Assembly: GCF_002735305.1 (NCBI RefSeq)
Contig: NZ_PDYG01000135.1
Coordinates: 1-64,000 of the forward strand
Origin: Agathobacter ruminis
GTDB taxonomy: Bacteria; Bacillota; Clostridia; Lachnospirales; Lachnospiraceae
Length of the DNA stretch: 64,000 nucleotides
Direction of reading: 5' to 3'
The position numbers and the translations under genes were made by a program. Shown here one piece after another: positions 9,572 to 19,245 of this stretch; the first letter of the stretch is position 1; each line of letters begins with the position of its first letter. The notes under the pieces were generated by a model. That model did no database searches and had not been told where the DNA came from. It saw only the letters and a list, made by a program, of their open reading frames with translations.

Positions 9572-9600
9572 TTGACAAAAGGCTGTGAAAAGTTGATGAT
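9572..9600 (+). promoter_or_regulatory. Sigma-A promoter candidate for the NERD-HAD pair
   Basis: A consensus TTGACA (9572-9577), 17-base spacer and GATGAT (9595-9600, 4 of 6) lie 35 bases before the start of the NERD-like gene. Confidence 0.55.
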
Positions 9601-9634
9601 GAGCATGTGGGAGTTTTAAGGAGTTTGTGTTTTT

Positions 9635-10216
9635 ATGGAGTATTTTTGTATTTTCCTGGCAGTCTGTGTACTGATTGCCTTTTTATTCTATATTCAATGG
9701 ATCTGGAAAGACTATTATGTCTACCGCAAAGAAACGCGCGACCGCAGCATCAGTATGGATGATGAAATGCGTGTAACGCATACGATCGAAAATGCGCTTC
9801 GCTCGGATGATGTGCTGCTGACCAGTCTGTCGCTGACTGTGGACGGAAAAACTGCGGATCTGGACGATTTGATCATTACCAAAAACGGAGTGTTTATCAT
9901 TATTCCTTATGTCGGATCCTATTCCCGTTTTACAAACAAAAAAATGAGACAGGCGCTTCGTCGCGGAAAGCGTCAACTGTATGTCCTTCACAAATATCTT
10001 GGACTGTGCGGTATTTCCATCTGGCTGAAATTTTGCATCTTTGTGCTCGACTGTGATTGCACGAAAAAGAGTCGCAGATATTTATTCCAGCCATCCGATG
10101 TAGATCGGATCATTCATTCAAAAGGCATGCAGACTTTGGATCGTTCCACCATCAATATTATTTACACGCATTTGTTTCAATCAATTCGAATGTCACATGA
10201 GGAGGACCGTGCATGA
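9635..10216 (+). CDS. Membrane-anchored NERD-like protein
   Basis: 193 residues. One membrane helix at about 5-23 (FCIFLAVCVLIAFLFYIQW) precedes a cytosolic domain. Residues about 65-130 resemble the NERD (nuclease-related) fold: LTVDGKTADLDDLIITKNGVFIIIPYVG corresponds to the usual D-x-hh-h-x-x-x-G-h-hhIE-x-K segment, but the E-x-K catalytic positions are replaced (IIIPYV). It may therefore be structural rather than a nuclease (inference). Its stop overlaps the start of the HAD gene by four bases (ATGA), so the two are translationally coupled. Confidence 0.6.
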   Translation: MEYFCIFLAVCVLIAFLFYIQWIWKDYYVYRKETRDRSISMDDEMRVTHTIENALRSDDVLLTSLSLTVDGKTADLDDLIITKNGVFIIIPYVGSYSRFTNKKMRQALRRGKRQLYVLHKYLGLCGISIWLKFCIFVLDCDCTKKSRRYLFQPSDVDRIIHSKGMQTLDRSTINIIYTHLFQSIRMSHEEDRA

Positions 10217-12336
10217 ATTTACCGGAATCTCTTTTGCAGTTTCAGGGACAGCAAATCGTTATTTACGGAATCGGAACGGAGACGGAGCGACTGTTGCCGG
10301 AGTTAAGTGAATATTTTTCCATCATCGGATTTTTGGATGGATATCGTGACAATGGGGCAATCTACGGATACCCCATTCTTTCTGTCCCAGAGATGCTTGA
10401 TGCACAGGTGCCACTTGTACTGGTGGTGGCGCGACCGGGCTCCTGCAAAGCGATTGCAAAACGGATCGGCGTGCTCTGCCGCGAAAATAAAATTGCATTG
10501 CTCTCGATTGATGGATTGGATCTGCTGGCCAAAAGACAGTCCGGATTTTTGCTGAATCCGGTCATTCTGCAGCGCAACCTGCCGGAAAAAGCGGTTTGCT
10601 TTTCCGCGGAAGAACTCACGCAAAAAGCACAGCTGGCGCAGGTAATCAGCATGGATTTGTTTGATACATTATTGTGCAGAATGACACTGGAACAGGATTT
10701 TTATCAGATTCTTGATTGCAGATTGCAGGAGATGGGAATTGTTTTTCCGGATTTTGCAAAGAAACGACTCGCAATCGAAAAAGAATTGTCCCGTCATACG
10801 GCGCCGCGTCTGAAAGAAATATATTATTGCCTGCTGCAGGATGTGCAGGCAGATGAATCGGAAGTGATCGAGCACCTTGCGGATGCGGGAATCGGCAGTA
10901 TTGTGGAGCACACAGATTGTGCGAAAGAACATACCGGAATCGCAACGGCTGCCAATATGCTTGCAGAATTTGAATGGCAGCAGGATCTGCACGTCCTGTG
11001 CGAGCGGACAGAAATGTGTGAATTGTATCGAAACTGGGTGCTGCAGGGTTATACGGTTGTCATCACAACGGATATGTTTTATTCGAAAAAACAAATTGCT
11101 GACCTCCTGGCACAGTTCGACTTAAATGGATATGCGGATATTTTTGTTTCATGCGAATACGGAACCGGTAAGGATGGAAATCTGTTTGATCGCGTCAGGG
11201 AGGCTTATGGGGCCTATGAAATCCTGCACATTGGAGATGATGCACGAAAAGATTATACCTGCGCCACCGAGCATGGACTTTGGGCGGCAAAGATTGCAAG
11301 TGTGTCTGACTGCTGTGAGGCGTCCGGAATGTTTGGCATGGAGGATGCAGTGGAATCCGCAGCACTGTCTGACCGCGTGAAATATGGCATGTTTTTTGCA
11401 AAATTGTTTAACAATCCGTTTTTTGAGCCTGCGATGCCGGTACATATTCGGAATGCAAAGCAGGTGGCCTATCTGTTTTGTGCGCCGATTATTACGGATT
11501 TTATGCTCTGGCTTGCACAAAAAATGGATATGACACAGACGGAGGCGATGTGGTTCGGTGCGCGTGACGGTTATTTGCCACTTCGCCTGATGCACATGCT
11601 TGCACCGGAGAAAAAAGGATACTATGTTCTGACATCGAGAACGGCGGCAATTCGTGCCGGCGTCAGCACTCCGCAGGATCTCGATTATGTCAGTGGCATG
11701 CATTTCTTCGGAACGAAGCAGGAGGAGCTTCGCGTGCGCTTTGGCGTGGATGACGAGTCAAAAATTATGGACGAGGCAAAGAGACTGCGCCGCAATTATC
11801 TGACTTATTTTGAATCGCTCGACTGCAGGGAAACAAAGTGTGGATTTTTTGATTTTGTGGCGAAGGGAACTACGCAATATTATCTGCAAAAAGTGCTGGA
11901 TTGCTCCCTGACCGGATTTTATTTTTTACAGCTTGAACCGGAAGCTATGGCGGATAAACAGCTGTGCATCGAATCCTTTTTTGCATCGGATCCGAAGTCA
12001 TCAATTTATGAGAGCTATTATATTTTGGAAACCATCCTGACCGCTTTGCATCCTCAGGTTCTCGCCTTTGATGAGAGTGGAAAGCCGGTTTATGCCAAGG
12101 AGACGCGCACACAGGAAGACCTCGAATGTGTTGCGCGGATGCAGGATGCCATCGAAGAATATTTTGCACAGTATCTGTCTGTTGTCCCGCCGTCAAAACG
12201 GTCGGATGAGAAGGAGGTATCGGTGCAACTTCTGCATGCCATCCATCATTTTCCGATGACGGCGGAGGATTTTTTGGCATTGACCGTGGAGGACCCTTTT
12301 TTTAACAGGATGACGGATTTGAGGGATGTGCTGTAA
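10213..12336 (+). CDS. Large HAD-superfamily protein (COG5610-like)
   Basis: 707 residues. The first 110 residues have a Rossmann-like segment (QQIVIYGIGTETERLL, then IGFLDGYRDNGAIYGYPILS) as seen in sugar-modifying enzymes. HAD motif I is at about 148-152 (SMDLFDTLL), motif II is ITTDMFYS, and motif IV is HIGDDARKDY. The C-terminal 300 residues (MWFGARDGYLPLRLM onwards) match the extra region of large HAD proteins found in polysaccharide clusters. Such proteins are predicted phosphohydrolases without a firmly known substrate. Linked by overlap to the NERD-like gene and followed by an LCP gene, so a cell-surface glycan role is plausible (inference). Confidence 0.75.
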   Translation: MNLPESLLQFQGQQIVIYGIGTETERLLPELSEYFSIIGFLDGYRDNGAIYGYPILSVPEMLDAQVPLVLVVARPGSCKAIAKRIGVLCRENKIALLSIDGLDLLAKRQSGFLLNPVILQRNLPEKAVCFSAEELTQKAQLAQVISMDLFDTLLCRMTLEQDFYQILDCRLQEMGIVFPDFAKKRLAIEKELSRHTAPRLKEIYYCLLQDVQADESEVIEHLADAGIGSIVEHTDCAKEHTGIATAANMLAEFEWQQDLHVLCERTEMCELYRNWVLQGYTVVITTDMFYSKKQIADLLAQFDLNGYADIFVSCEYGTGKDGNLFDRVREAYGAYEILHIGDDARKDYTCATEHGLWAAKIASVSDCCEASGMFGMEDAVESAALSDRVKYGMFFAKLFNNPFFEPAMPVHIRNAKQVAYLFCAPIITDFMLWLAQKMDMTQTEAMWFGARDGYLPLRLMHMLAPEKKGYYVLTSRTAAIRAGVSTPQDLDYVSGMHFFGTKQEELRVRFGVDDESKIMDEAKRLRRNYLTYFESLDCRETKCGFFDFVAKGTTQYYLQKVLDCSLTGFYFLQLEPEAMADKQLCIESFFASDPKSSIYESYYILETILTALHPQVLAFDESGKPVYAKETRTQEDLECVARMQDAIEEYFAQYLSVVPPSKRSDEKEVSVQLLHAIHHFPMTAEDFLALTVEDPFFNRMTDLRDVL

Positions 12337-12345
12337 GTAGATTTG

Positions 12346-12354
12346 TGATATAAT
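12346..12354 (+). promoter_or_regulatory. Extended -10 promoter of the LCP gene
   Basis: TGA followed by a perfect TATAAT (12349-12354) lies 51 bases before the LCP start, just after the HAD stop. No good -35 is seen, as is usual for extended -10 promoters. Confidence 0.6.
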
Positions 12355-12405
12355 ATTTGCATCATCTTACGAATGAAAATACATAAAATGAATTTGAGGG
12401 AATCT

Positions 12406-13959
12406 ATGAAGAATCATACAGATAATTTTGTCGATATGGACCTGAATCTGGACATCAATACAGATACGGATATCGATCATGACACGGATAACAATAGCGA
12501 CAACAATCATAAAAAAGGGAAAAAGGATAAGAACAGTCTGCCGGCAATTCTTCTCAGAATGGTCGTATGGCTGCTGTTGGCATGTGAGATTGCAATGGCG
12601 ATGATGATAGGCATCAAGGTCATCTCCATGGAGATATTGCCGATGAAATATCTGATTGCCATTTTCATTCTCTTTTTGATTGTCAACGGACTGGTTGTAT
12701 TCTTTAATATTCGAAAGCAGGGGGCAATTCCGCTGATTGTTGTTTTGGTTTTGCTCTGTGCAGTGTTTGCATATGGTGCGACGGCAATCGCAAAAGTGGA
12801 CAATACGCTGAACAAGATGAGCGATACGCATTATGTTACGACAACATATGCCGTTGCGGTGCGAAAGAGTGATCCTGCGCAGACCATGTCCGATATCAAG
12901 GGTTATTCCATTGGTTATTCCAAGGATGACACAAATGCCGCAGAGGCCAAGAACCAGCTTGGCAAGCAGGTTCCTTCTCTGACCTACAAGATTTTTGACA
13001 ACGAATCCATGGCGGCAACTTCGTTGCTTGAGGAACGCACACAGGCGATTCTGATCCGCGAGGCCTCGATTGAAATGTTGTCCGACTCCGAAGATTTGGC
13101 GCATTTTGCTGATTCCATTCGTATAGTTGGAACCATTGAAATAAAGACCGCATCAAAGACAAGGCGTGCGGAGGAACTTGGAGATCGCGATACATTCGTT
13201 GTTTATATCAGCGGAATTGATACCTACGGAGATGTGACTGCACAAAGCCGAAGTGATGTCAACATTATTGCCTTTGTCAATTTAAAGACAGGCAAGATGC
13301 AATTGATCAGCACGCCGCGTGATTATTATGTGCAATGTCCGTTACATGATTATGCATATGATAAGCTGACCAACTGCGGATTGTACGGAATCAAATGTTC
13401 GGAAGATACGCTGGAACATCTTTACGGCGAAACCTTCACGATTGATTATTATGTGCGCCTGAACTTCAGCGGTTTCATGAAGATTATCGATGAGCTGGGC
13501 GGTATTGATGTCTATAATGAGTCATCCTTTACCTCGGTCGACGGTATGTATTTTGAAGCCGGAGATTTGCATCTGAATGGTCAGGCTGCGTTGTACTTTG
13601 CCCGTGAGCGTAAGGCGTTCCGCGCAGGTGATATCATGCGTGCAAAGCATCAGATGGCAGTGATCAAAGCGATGATTTCAAAGATGACCTCCACCGCGAT
13701 GCTCAAAAATTACAGCAAGGTGCTCGATGCCGTGGCTGACAGCTTCCAGACGGATATGCCTTCCGAGACGATTTATTCTCTTGTGAATTATCAGCTGGAC
13801 AAAGGAACCAATTGGCAGGTTGAGTCCTTCACGCTCGAAGGCGAGGGAACACGAAGCACCGATGCATATTCGCAGAAGGGACGCAGCACCTACGTCATGC
13901 TTCAGGACGAAAAAATGATTGCTGAGGCAAAGCGACTGATCGAAGAAAATATGAAATAA
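12406..13959 (+). CDS. LytR-CpsA-Psr (LCP) family glycopolymer transferase
   Basis: 517 residues. An acidic, Asn/Asp-rich cytosolic head (about 1-40) ends in a lysine cluster. Three membrane helices follow (about 48-68, 76-98, 105-125). The extracellular LCP domain is at about 235-400, with DVNIIAFVNLKTGKMQLISTPRDYYV and later YFARERK, the arginines that hold the polyprenyl phosphate. LCP proteins attach teichoic acids or capsule to peptidoglycan from lipid-linked precursors. I used the ATG at 12406 (TGAGGG five bases upstream) over the one at 12373, which has no site. The VanZ-like gene follows after 11 bases. Confidence 0.9.
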   Translation: MKNHTDNFVDMDLNLDINTDTDIDHDTDNNSDNNHKKGKKDKNSLPAILLRMVVWLLLACEIAMAMMIGIKVISMEILPMKYLIAIFILFLIVNGLVVFFNIRKQGAIPLIVVLVLLCAVFAYGATAIAKVDNTLNKMSDTHYVTTTYAVAVRKSDPAQTMSDIKGYSIGYSKDDTNAAEAKNQLGKQVPSLTYKIFDNESMAATSLLEERTQAILIREASIEMLSDSEDLAHFADSIRIVGTIEIKTASKTRRAEELGDRDTFVVYISGIDTYGDVTAQSRSDVNIIAFVNLKTGKMQLISTPRDYYVQCPLHDYAYDKLTNCGLYGIKCSEDTLEHLYGETFTIDYYVRLNFSGFMKIIDELGGIDVYNESSFTSVDGMYFEAGDLHLNGQAALYFARERKAFRAGDIMRAKHQMAVIKAMISKMTSTAMLKNYSKVLDAVADSFQTDMPSETIYSLVNYQLDKGTNWQVESFTLEGEGTRSTDAYSQKGRSTYVMLQDEKMIAEAKRLIEENMK

Positions 13960-13970
13960 AGGGGAACATT

Positions 13971-14423
13971 TTGGAGAATTTTTTGTATGGTCTGGTCGGT
14001 CTGATGGCCAGAGTGCATCAGTTCATTCTGACATGGAATGATGCATATGAATATCATTTTAGCGACAAATATCTGCATTTTCTGGTGATTGGAATTCTGG
14101 GAATGCTGCTTGTGATTGTGATTCATCCGATTTTTCTTTTGCTCGCAAAGCACAAGAAGGTGATGGCAATCACCTTTGTCTATGTATTTACGCTGATTGT
14201 GGTCATTACATTTGCCATCGAAATCGGGCAAAAAGTGACGCACACCGGAGTGATGGAATTCGCAGATATCGAGTTTGGACTGTTCGGCTTCATCCTGATG
14301 TTCGCCATCTTTGATATCGTACGACTGCTGATTCATTTCATTCTCTATGTGGTGCGCGGTCCGGTAGATGACAGAGATGATGATTTGAGCCGTGACTATG
14401 ACGATGATTACGATGATGACTAG
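13971..14423 (+). CDS. VanZ-like small membrane protein
   Basis: 150 residues with four predicted membrane helices. It has a DKYLHF motif near the first core helix, EIGQK after the third, and D-x-x-F-G-x-x-G-F-I in the last, which is the VanZ-family pattern (a family first named from glycopeptide resistance, with unclear biochemical role). The C-terminal tail is almost all Asp, Arg and Tyr (DDRDDDLSRDYDDDYDDD). It starts at TTG 13971 with AAAGGGG 5-10 bases upstream; the next ATG at 14004 would remove part of the first helix. It follows the LCP gene by 11 bases and shares its transcript. Confidence 0.65.
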   Translation: MENFLYGLVGLMARVHQFILTWNDAYEYHFSDKYLHFLVIGILGMLLVIVIHPIFLLLAKHKKVMAITFVYVFTLIVVITFAIEIGQKVTHTGVMEFADIEFGLFGFILMFAIFDIVRLLIHFILYVVRGPVDDRDDDLSRDYDDDYDDD

Positions 14424-14541
14424 ATGTTATGAGGCCGGTTACAGAAATTATCGATTATGATTATAAAGAAATCATTGACGATAGTCAGGTGTTTATGATA
14501 TCTGTTATAAGATTTGAAACATATTATTTTATGCTTCTTGT

Positions 14542-14572
14542 AAAGAGAGCGCGTGATGCGCTTTCTTTTTTT
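14542..14572 (+). terminator. Rho-independent terminator after the LCP/VanZ genes
   Basis: GAGAGCGC and GCGCTTTC pair with one G-T across GTGAT, followed by seven T residues. The rest of 14424-14765 holds only this and the promoter at 14608; I see no gene. Confidence 0.8.
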
Positions 14573-14607
14573 GTGCATCTTTCGTGATGAAATATAGTAC
14601 TTTCGTG

Positions 14608-14616
14608 TGATATAAT
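14608..14616 (+). promoter_or_regulatory. Extended -10 promoter of the beta-helix gene
   Basis: TGA plus perfect TATAAT (14611-14616). The start is 149 bases downstream, so the transcript would have a long AT-rich leader with no recognised riboswitch. Confidence 0.5.
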
Positions 14617-14765
14617 AAACTGTATTTATAACAAAGCGTATATGATTTGCCTAATTTAGAATATGCAATCATGACATATTTTGTCGGTTGTGAATGCGAG
14701 CGAGACTTGAAATTTAATTTGTATATGTTATTAGTTTATTTTAGATGAAAAGAGGAACTTTGATT

Positions 14766-16448
14766 ATGAAAATGAGTTTTTGGAATCGAACAATCGCCAA
14801 AATGACCGTGGTATTTGTCCTCTGTTTTACACTTGCGGGATTTGGAACCGTAATGCACGGAAATGGACAGGGAGACGGCAGCGTTCAGGCTGCGCAAAAA
14901 AGCAAGACGAAATATAAAATCACATACGTTCTTGATCATGGCAAAAATAATGCGAAGAATCCGTCGACCTATACGAGCAGCAATCGCACAATCAAATTGA
15001 AGAATCCGACACGCAAGGGCTATAAGTTCATGGGCTGGTATTCATCATCTTCTTACAAGACCAAAGTGTCCGGAATTCCGGCTCATGCAAAAGGAAACAA
15101 AAAGTTTTATGCGAAATGGGCCCCGACAGGTAGCAATTATCTGTATGTTTCAACCAAAGGCAAAGACACCAACAAGGGCACATTTTCAAAGCCGTTTAAG
15201 ACCATACAACGCGCAATCAGAGCTGCGAAACCCGGGCAGACGATTATTGTGCGAAGCGGAACCTATGTTGGCACAACTACTTTTACGAAATCCGGCAAAA
15301 AGAACGCATATATCACAATCACAACGTTGAAGGGTGAAAAACCGGTGGTCACCGATAAGCAAAATTCAGCGCATGAGGCAATCGGATTTGACATGAATGG
15401 TCAGTCCTACATCAAAATCAACGGGTTGCAAATCAAAGACATCAGGGGACAGGTCGCTTATGGTATTGTTTTCCGTGGCGGGGAACAGAATGTGACCATC
15501 TCCAACAATGATATTTATCATATCAGCACAACGCATCCACAGGATGGAGACGGGGAGGCAAACGGCATTCTCTTATTTGGTGAATCCAAAAAGCCAATCA
15601 AAAATGTGCTGATCAAATCAAATAAAGTACATGACAACAAGAACGGCTGGTCAGAGAATATTTCTGTTTCGGCAAACTGCGAGAATGTCAGGGTTGTCAA
15701 CAATAAGGTGTATAACAATACCAATATTGGAATCGATTTTGCAGGAAATGCCGGCTATTGCAAAGTGAATGCACTTGACCATCCGCGCAATTGCGAAGCA
15801 ACCGGAAATGAGGTATACAACTGCAAGAGCAGCTATGCCAAGAATGCCGGAATCTATGTGGACGGCGCACAAAATATCACTATTTCAAAAAATAAAGTGC
15901 ATCATAATTATTATGGAATTGAGGCCGGCTCAGAAATCTGGAAAGATTCATTCAACAACCGGGACAACCAGGTGAAAAATATCAAAATTACGAGCAACCA
16001 AATCTATTCGAATTCCGATGGCGGCGTGCATGTCGGCGGATATACACCGGTTGGCCAAATGGATGAGGAAACCGGATATTACACCGGTGTGGTTGCAAAG
16101 GTTGTAATCTCCGGAAACACATTGAAAGAGAATGGTTTCAAAAACAATGACGGTGGCTACAATGGCGAGATTTTGTTTGCAAAATGCACCGATATCACCA
16201 TCAAAAATAACCGTTTTTACAAGAACAACACTGAATTCCCAATCTTCCAGTGCGACCGTGCTATTGTTGCTTCCGGTGGCCTTGGCAAACTTACTTTTTC
16301 AGGTAATGTATGCTACTCAAAGCACTTTGATGAAATCTATTCAGAATTGCCGTCGACCTACCATTTTACCCTTGGGGGACGGGGGTCAGCGGTAAGTCGT
16401 GTGTCCCTAAAGGGAAGAAGGGTGTCCCTAAAGGTAAAAAGCCAGTAA
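14766..16448 (+). CDS. Secreted right-handed beta-helix protein with InlB repeat
   Basis: 560 residues. A signal peptide (about 1-40) precedes one InlB B-repeat (about 50-118, NPTRKGYKFMGWY to KKFYAKW). After that comes a pectate-lyase-like parallel beta-helix (about 125-530) starting with YVSTKGKDTNKGTFSKPFKTIQRAI, typical of DUF1565/beta-helix polysaccharide enzymes. No catalytic residues can be assigned with confidence. Start at ATG 14766, with AGAGGA nine bases upstream; an ATG at 14745 lacks a site. The last 25 residues (from about LGGRGSA) are encoded by a copy of the REP-like element, so the natural C-terminus is probably lost. Confidence 0.75.
   Translation: MKMSFWNRTIAKMTVVFVLCFTLAGFGTVMHGNGQGDGSVQAAQKSKTKYKITYVLDHGKNNAKNPSTYTSSNRTIKLKNPTRKGYKFMGWYSSSSYKTKVSGIPAHAKGNKKFYAKWAPTGSNYLYVSTKGKDTNKGTFSKPFKTIQRAIRAAKPGQTIIVRSGTYVGTTTFTKSGKKNAYITITTLKGEKPVVTDKQNSAHEAIGFDMNGQSYIKINGLQIKDIRGQVAYGIVFRGGEQNVTISNNDIYHISTTHPQDGDGEANGILLFGESKKPIKNVLIKSNKVHDNKNGWSENISVSANCENVRVVNNKVYNNTNIGIDFAGNAGYCKVNALDHPRNCEATGNEVYNCKSSYAKNAGIYVDGAQNITISKNKVHHNYYGIEAGSEIWKDSFNNRDNQVKNIKITSNQIYSNSDGGVHVGGYTPVGQMDEETGYYTGVVAKVVISGNTLKENGFKNNDGGYNGEILFAKCTDITIKNNRFYKNNTEFPIFQCDRAIVASGGLGKLTFSGNVCYSKHFDEIYSELPSTYHFTLGGRGSAVSRVSLKGRRVSLKVKSQ
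16366..16436 (+). repeat. REP-like element, copy 1
   Basis: Contains GGGGGACGGGGGTCAGCGG and two GTGTCCCTAAAGG blocks. It is inside the 3-prime end of the beta-helix gene and is inverted relative to copy 2 at 16635. Confidence 0.85.
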
Positions 16449-16570
16449 AATCAAGGCTTTGCGCATGCTTTTTGGATGCGAAAATGTGCAGGTTATGCAT
16501 GATTTACGGCGCGAAAAGGGCATAATTTGCTTATTATTTCTTGAACAAAAAACAAATTGATGGAAACGAA

Positions 16571-16607
16571 AAAAGAGGAACTATGGTTAACATAGTTCCT
16601 CTTTTGG
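16571..16607. terminator. Bidirectional terminator between convergent genes
   Basis: AAAAGAGGAACTATG (16571-16585) and CATAGTTCCTCTTTT (16591-16605) form a 15-bp stem with a five-base loop. It sits between REP-like copies 1 and 2. Nothing else was recognised in 16449-16634. Confidence 0.85.
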
Positions 16608-16634
16608 CTTTTCCTGATACAAAAAACATGTATA

Positions 16635-16703
16635 CCTTTTGGGACACCTTACTGCACTTTAGGGACACCCGACTATCCGCTAACCCCCGTCCCCAAAGGT
16701 AAA
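16635..16703 (-). repeat. REP-like element, copy 2 (inverted)
   Basis: The reverse complement reads CCTTTGGGGACGGGGGT, TAGCGGATAGTCGGGTGTCC, then a second GTGTCC block, matching copy 1 over about 70 bases. It abuts the stop codon of the CHAP gene at 16705. Confidence 0.85.
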
Positions 16704-16704
16704 A

Positions 16705-19197
16705 TTAGTAAAGGGGAGAGGCGAAGCCACGAATGTATCGCCCATTGACAGGAATTTCGCGTTTGCCGACACTGTCAGGATTGCCGCCTTTGTTTCCTTC
16801 GATGACGGTAATGATGCCACCCTGGCAATCTATGACGATGCCTACATGATCCGGCCAGCCGACGCAATCGGTCTTGTAATAGTTATCACTGTCAGCCCAA
16901 TCATAGTAGATGATATCGCCCGGCTTTGGTACATAATCATCTTCCTCAATCCAGATTTTTTTGTTTTGGGTTTTGGACATTTCCTTCCATAATGCAACCT
17001 GTCGTCCGCAGCTACATTCCATCACGGTTTTGGATAGTACTTTTGCTTTTACAAACATGGCGGAGACGAAGGTGGCACACCAGGAATCGGTATATTTGAC
17101 TTTGTAATTGCTGCTTCCGGAATTGTATGTATCCCGGAAATCATCGATTGCATTATTGTAAATATCGATGATTTCATGATGTTTTTCGCTGCCTTCCAAC
17201 ACACCAAGATATTTCAATGCTTCGCCAACAACGGAGAGACCTGTTCCAAATCCTTTGCTTGAGGCTACGACCTTTCCGCTTTTGTTCATTTTGTAAATGA
17301 TCTGGTTATAGAAACGGTAGTAATTGGATGACCTCTTTAAAATTTTACCGGATGAATAATAGTATTTGTTGTATACGCCGGTGAAAATTTTTGCGCGTCC
17401 GGTCTGATAAGCGACCCGCATCAGTTTTCCGTTGAGCTTTACGAAAAATGAACCGGTCTTTTTCGTGTTTTTCACAATGGCAGCCTTGGTGGATTTCTTG
17501 GCAACACGAACATAATAGTATGCGCCATCCGGCTGCATTGCATACGCATAATAGTAGGATTTTTTGCTGGCGTTCTTATAAGTGGACAGCTTGCCGGCCT
17601 TGGTAGCTTTATAGAGCTTTTTGTTGTAATAAACAAAATATTCTTCGCCGGCTGTTTTTACCTTTCCGTTGCGGTAAAAATATTTTTTATAAATACCGGA
17701 GAAAATTGTAGCCAGTCCGTTTTTGTTCACGGTAAACAAGGTTTTATTGTAAAACTGATAGGTGCGTGATTTGGTGAATTTCCGCACTAGACCGTTTGCA
17801 ACGGAATATAATTGCGGACCATTCACAGTATACAGCGGGATGATGCCCGTACTGTTATATGCTGTGGCTGCCCCGGTATCGTCGAGACAATATATTTTGG
17901 CCTTTTGACGTGCGGTGATGCTTGAAGCTGAAATCAGCTGATTGTTGCCCGTCAAAGAACGGTTTAACAGGACATACTGTGAATTCAGAATGTTTCCGTC
18001 ATAGGCATAATATGCTTTGTTATCCAATGCATTTTTGAAATATCCGGAAAAGATGGATGCTTCACCGGTTTTGGTGACCTTATAAGCAGTCTGCCTGTCC
18101 AGACAATACTGCGTCTTTCCGGTCAGAATTTGTCCGTTTGAGAAGAAATATGTTTTGTTTTCATCATAGGTCTGATTTTGATCATGGAAAGACATTACGC
18201 CGGTATAATTTTTGTGACGTGTGCATACCCCTTCGGAATCAAGAATGTAAATGAATGCTTCCGAATAGGTTCCGTTTTTTAATTCATCAATGGAGACAAT
18301 CGTGTAAAATGGATATTTTTTTTCGCCTGTTTTTGGATTATATGTTTTTTCATAATGCGCCAACAATGTTTGGTTTTTTTGCGGAGTACCGTCGATGGCA
18401 AAATAATATTTACTGTCTTTTGGATTCTGATAAAATCCTGTAAATTTATGTTCTGCGTTACCATTCTTTAGCGCACGGTAAACGGTTTTGCCATACACTA
18501 AATAATAAGGGGCACTGCTGGTCTTGATTTTTCCGGATTTGTCGATGAAATAGTAGGCGCTTTTGGTTGTATTGCCTTCTTTCCAGTATATTTTTCGTCT
18601 TCTCGTACCGTCATTTTGATATATTTTTCCGGTGCAGGTGCCATCTGTATTTGGGGCTCCAAAGTAAACAACCACAGCATTCGGATAATCCGCAGCTTTA
18701 CTTGGATCGACTACACTGTAGATGGTGGTTTTTTTTGGAGTGGTTACTGTTTCTTTATTAATGAGCAGATAGCATTTGCTCATATATTTTCCTGCCTTAT
18801 TTAAAACAGAATATGTTTTCCCTTTGTTATTATAAGAAACGGTAAAAAGTGGAGCAGATACGGTAACATTGTTGGAATTGACAGATATTTCCTCTGCCTC
18901 GTTTGTTTTGTTATCTTTGTTGGTCGCTTCAGCATTTTCAATCTGATTGTTCTCAGAAATGCTACCGGTTGCTTCAGAAGATTCGTTCTCAGGGGATTTC
19001 GAATCTGTGGATGCTGCCTCCTCAGCCCCTGATTCCGTAGACCCTGCCTCCGTAGAGTTTGTTTCGCTTTCTTCTGCTATAACTGCTTCTGTAGCAGAAT
19101 CCTGTTCATTTGCATATATGTAGTTGGTCCGGGATGGTACAAGCCCGGCAGATAGCGTAAGAACTAACCCCCACGCGATAATTTTTTTTCTTAACAT
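16705..19197 (-). CDS. Secreted CHAP-domain wall hydrolase with repeat region
   Basis: 830 residues. A signal peptide (about 1-29) precedes an acidic Glu/Ser/Thr-rich region (about 30-110). Residues about 110-650 are tyrosine- and lysine-rich repeats of roughly 20 residues with a Y-Y-x-x-G-K pattern, like cell-wall or choline-binding repeats. The C-terminal 170 residues are a CHAP amidase/endopeptidase: the Cys in DSWCATFVSAM and the His in PDHVGIV form the catalytic pair, with IEGN downstream. Probable peptidoglycan cleavage at the surface. Start ATG 19197 has AGGAAAGGAAG upstream. The gene is bracketed by REP-like copies 2 and 3 in inverted orientation. Confidence 0.85.
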   Translation of the reverse strand: MLRKKIIAWGLVLTLSAGLVPSRTNYIYANEQDSATEAVIAEESETNSTEAGSTESGAEEAASTDSKSPENESSEATGSISENNQIENAEATNKDNKTNEAEEISVNSNNVTVSAPLFTVSYNNKGKTYSVLNKAGKYMSKCYLLINKETVTTPKKTTIYSVVDPSKAADYPNAVVVYFGAPNTDGTCTGKIYQNDGTRRRKIYWKEGNTTKSAYYFIDKSGKIKTSSAPYYLVYGKTVYRALKNGNAEHKFTGFYQNPKDSKYYFAIDGTPQKNQTLLAHYEKTYNPKTGEKKYPFYTIVSIDELKNGTYSEAFIYILDSEGVCTRHKNYTGVMSFHDQNQTYDENKTYFFSNGQILTGKTQYCLDRQTAYKVTKTGEASIFSGYFKNALDNKAYYAYDGNILNSQYVLLNRSLTGNNQLISASSITARQKAKIYCLDDTGAATAYNSTGIIPLYTVNGPQLYSVANGLVRKFTKSRTYQFYNKTLFTVNKNGLATIFSGIYKKYFYRNGKVKTAGEEYFVYYNKKLYKATKAGKLSTYKNASKKSYYYAYAMQPDGAYYYVRVAKKSTKAAIVKNTKKTGSFFVKLNGKLMRVAYQTGRAKIFTGVYNKYYYSSGKILKRSSNYYRFYNQIIYKMNKSGKVVASSKGFGTGLSVVGEALKYLGVLEGSEKHHEIIDIYNNAIDDFRDTYNSGSSNYKVKYTDSWCATFVSAMFVKAKVLSKTVMECSCGRQVALWKEMSKTQNKKIWIEEDDYVPKPGDIIYYDWADSDNYYKTDCVGWPDHVGIVIDCQGGIITVIEGNKGGNPDSVGKREIPVNGRYIRGFASPLY

Positions 19198-19245
19198 AAA
19201 CTTCCTTTCCTGTAAAAACCCTAAATAAAATATTACTTATTTCCT

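Noticed and set aside
9635-10216. Active NERD nuclease
   Set aside because: The expected ExK catalytic residues are replaced; kept only as NERD-like.
14431-14587. 52-codon reading frame after the VanZ-like gene
   Set aside because: Runs through the terminator hairpin and T-run and has no ribosome site.
16441-16570. Second c-di-GMP riboswitch near TTTGCGC/GCAAAGC
   Set aside because: The GACGCAAAGC block and the GNRA stem are missing.
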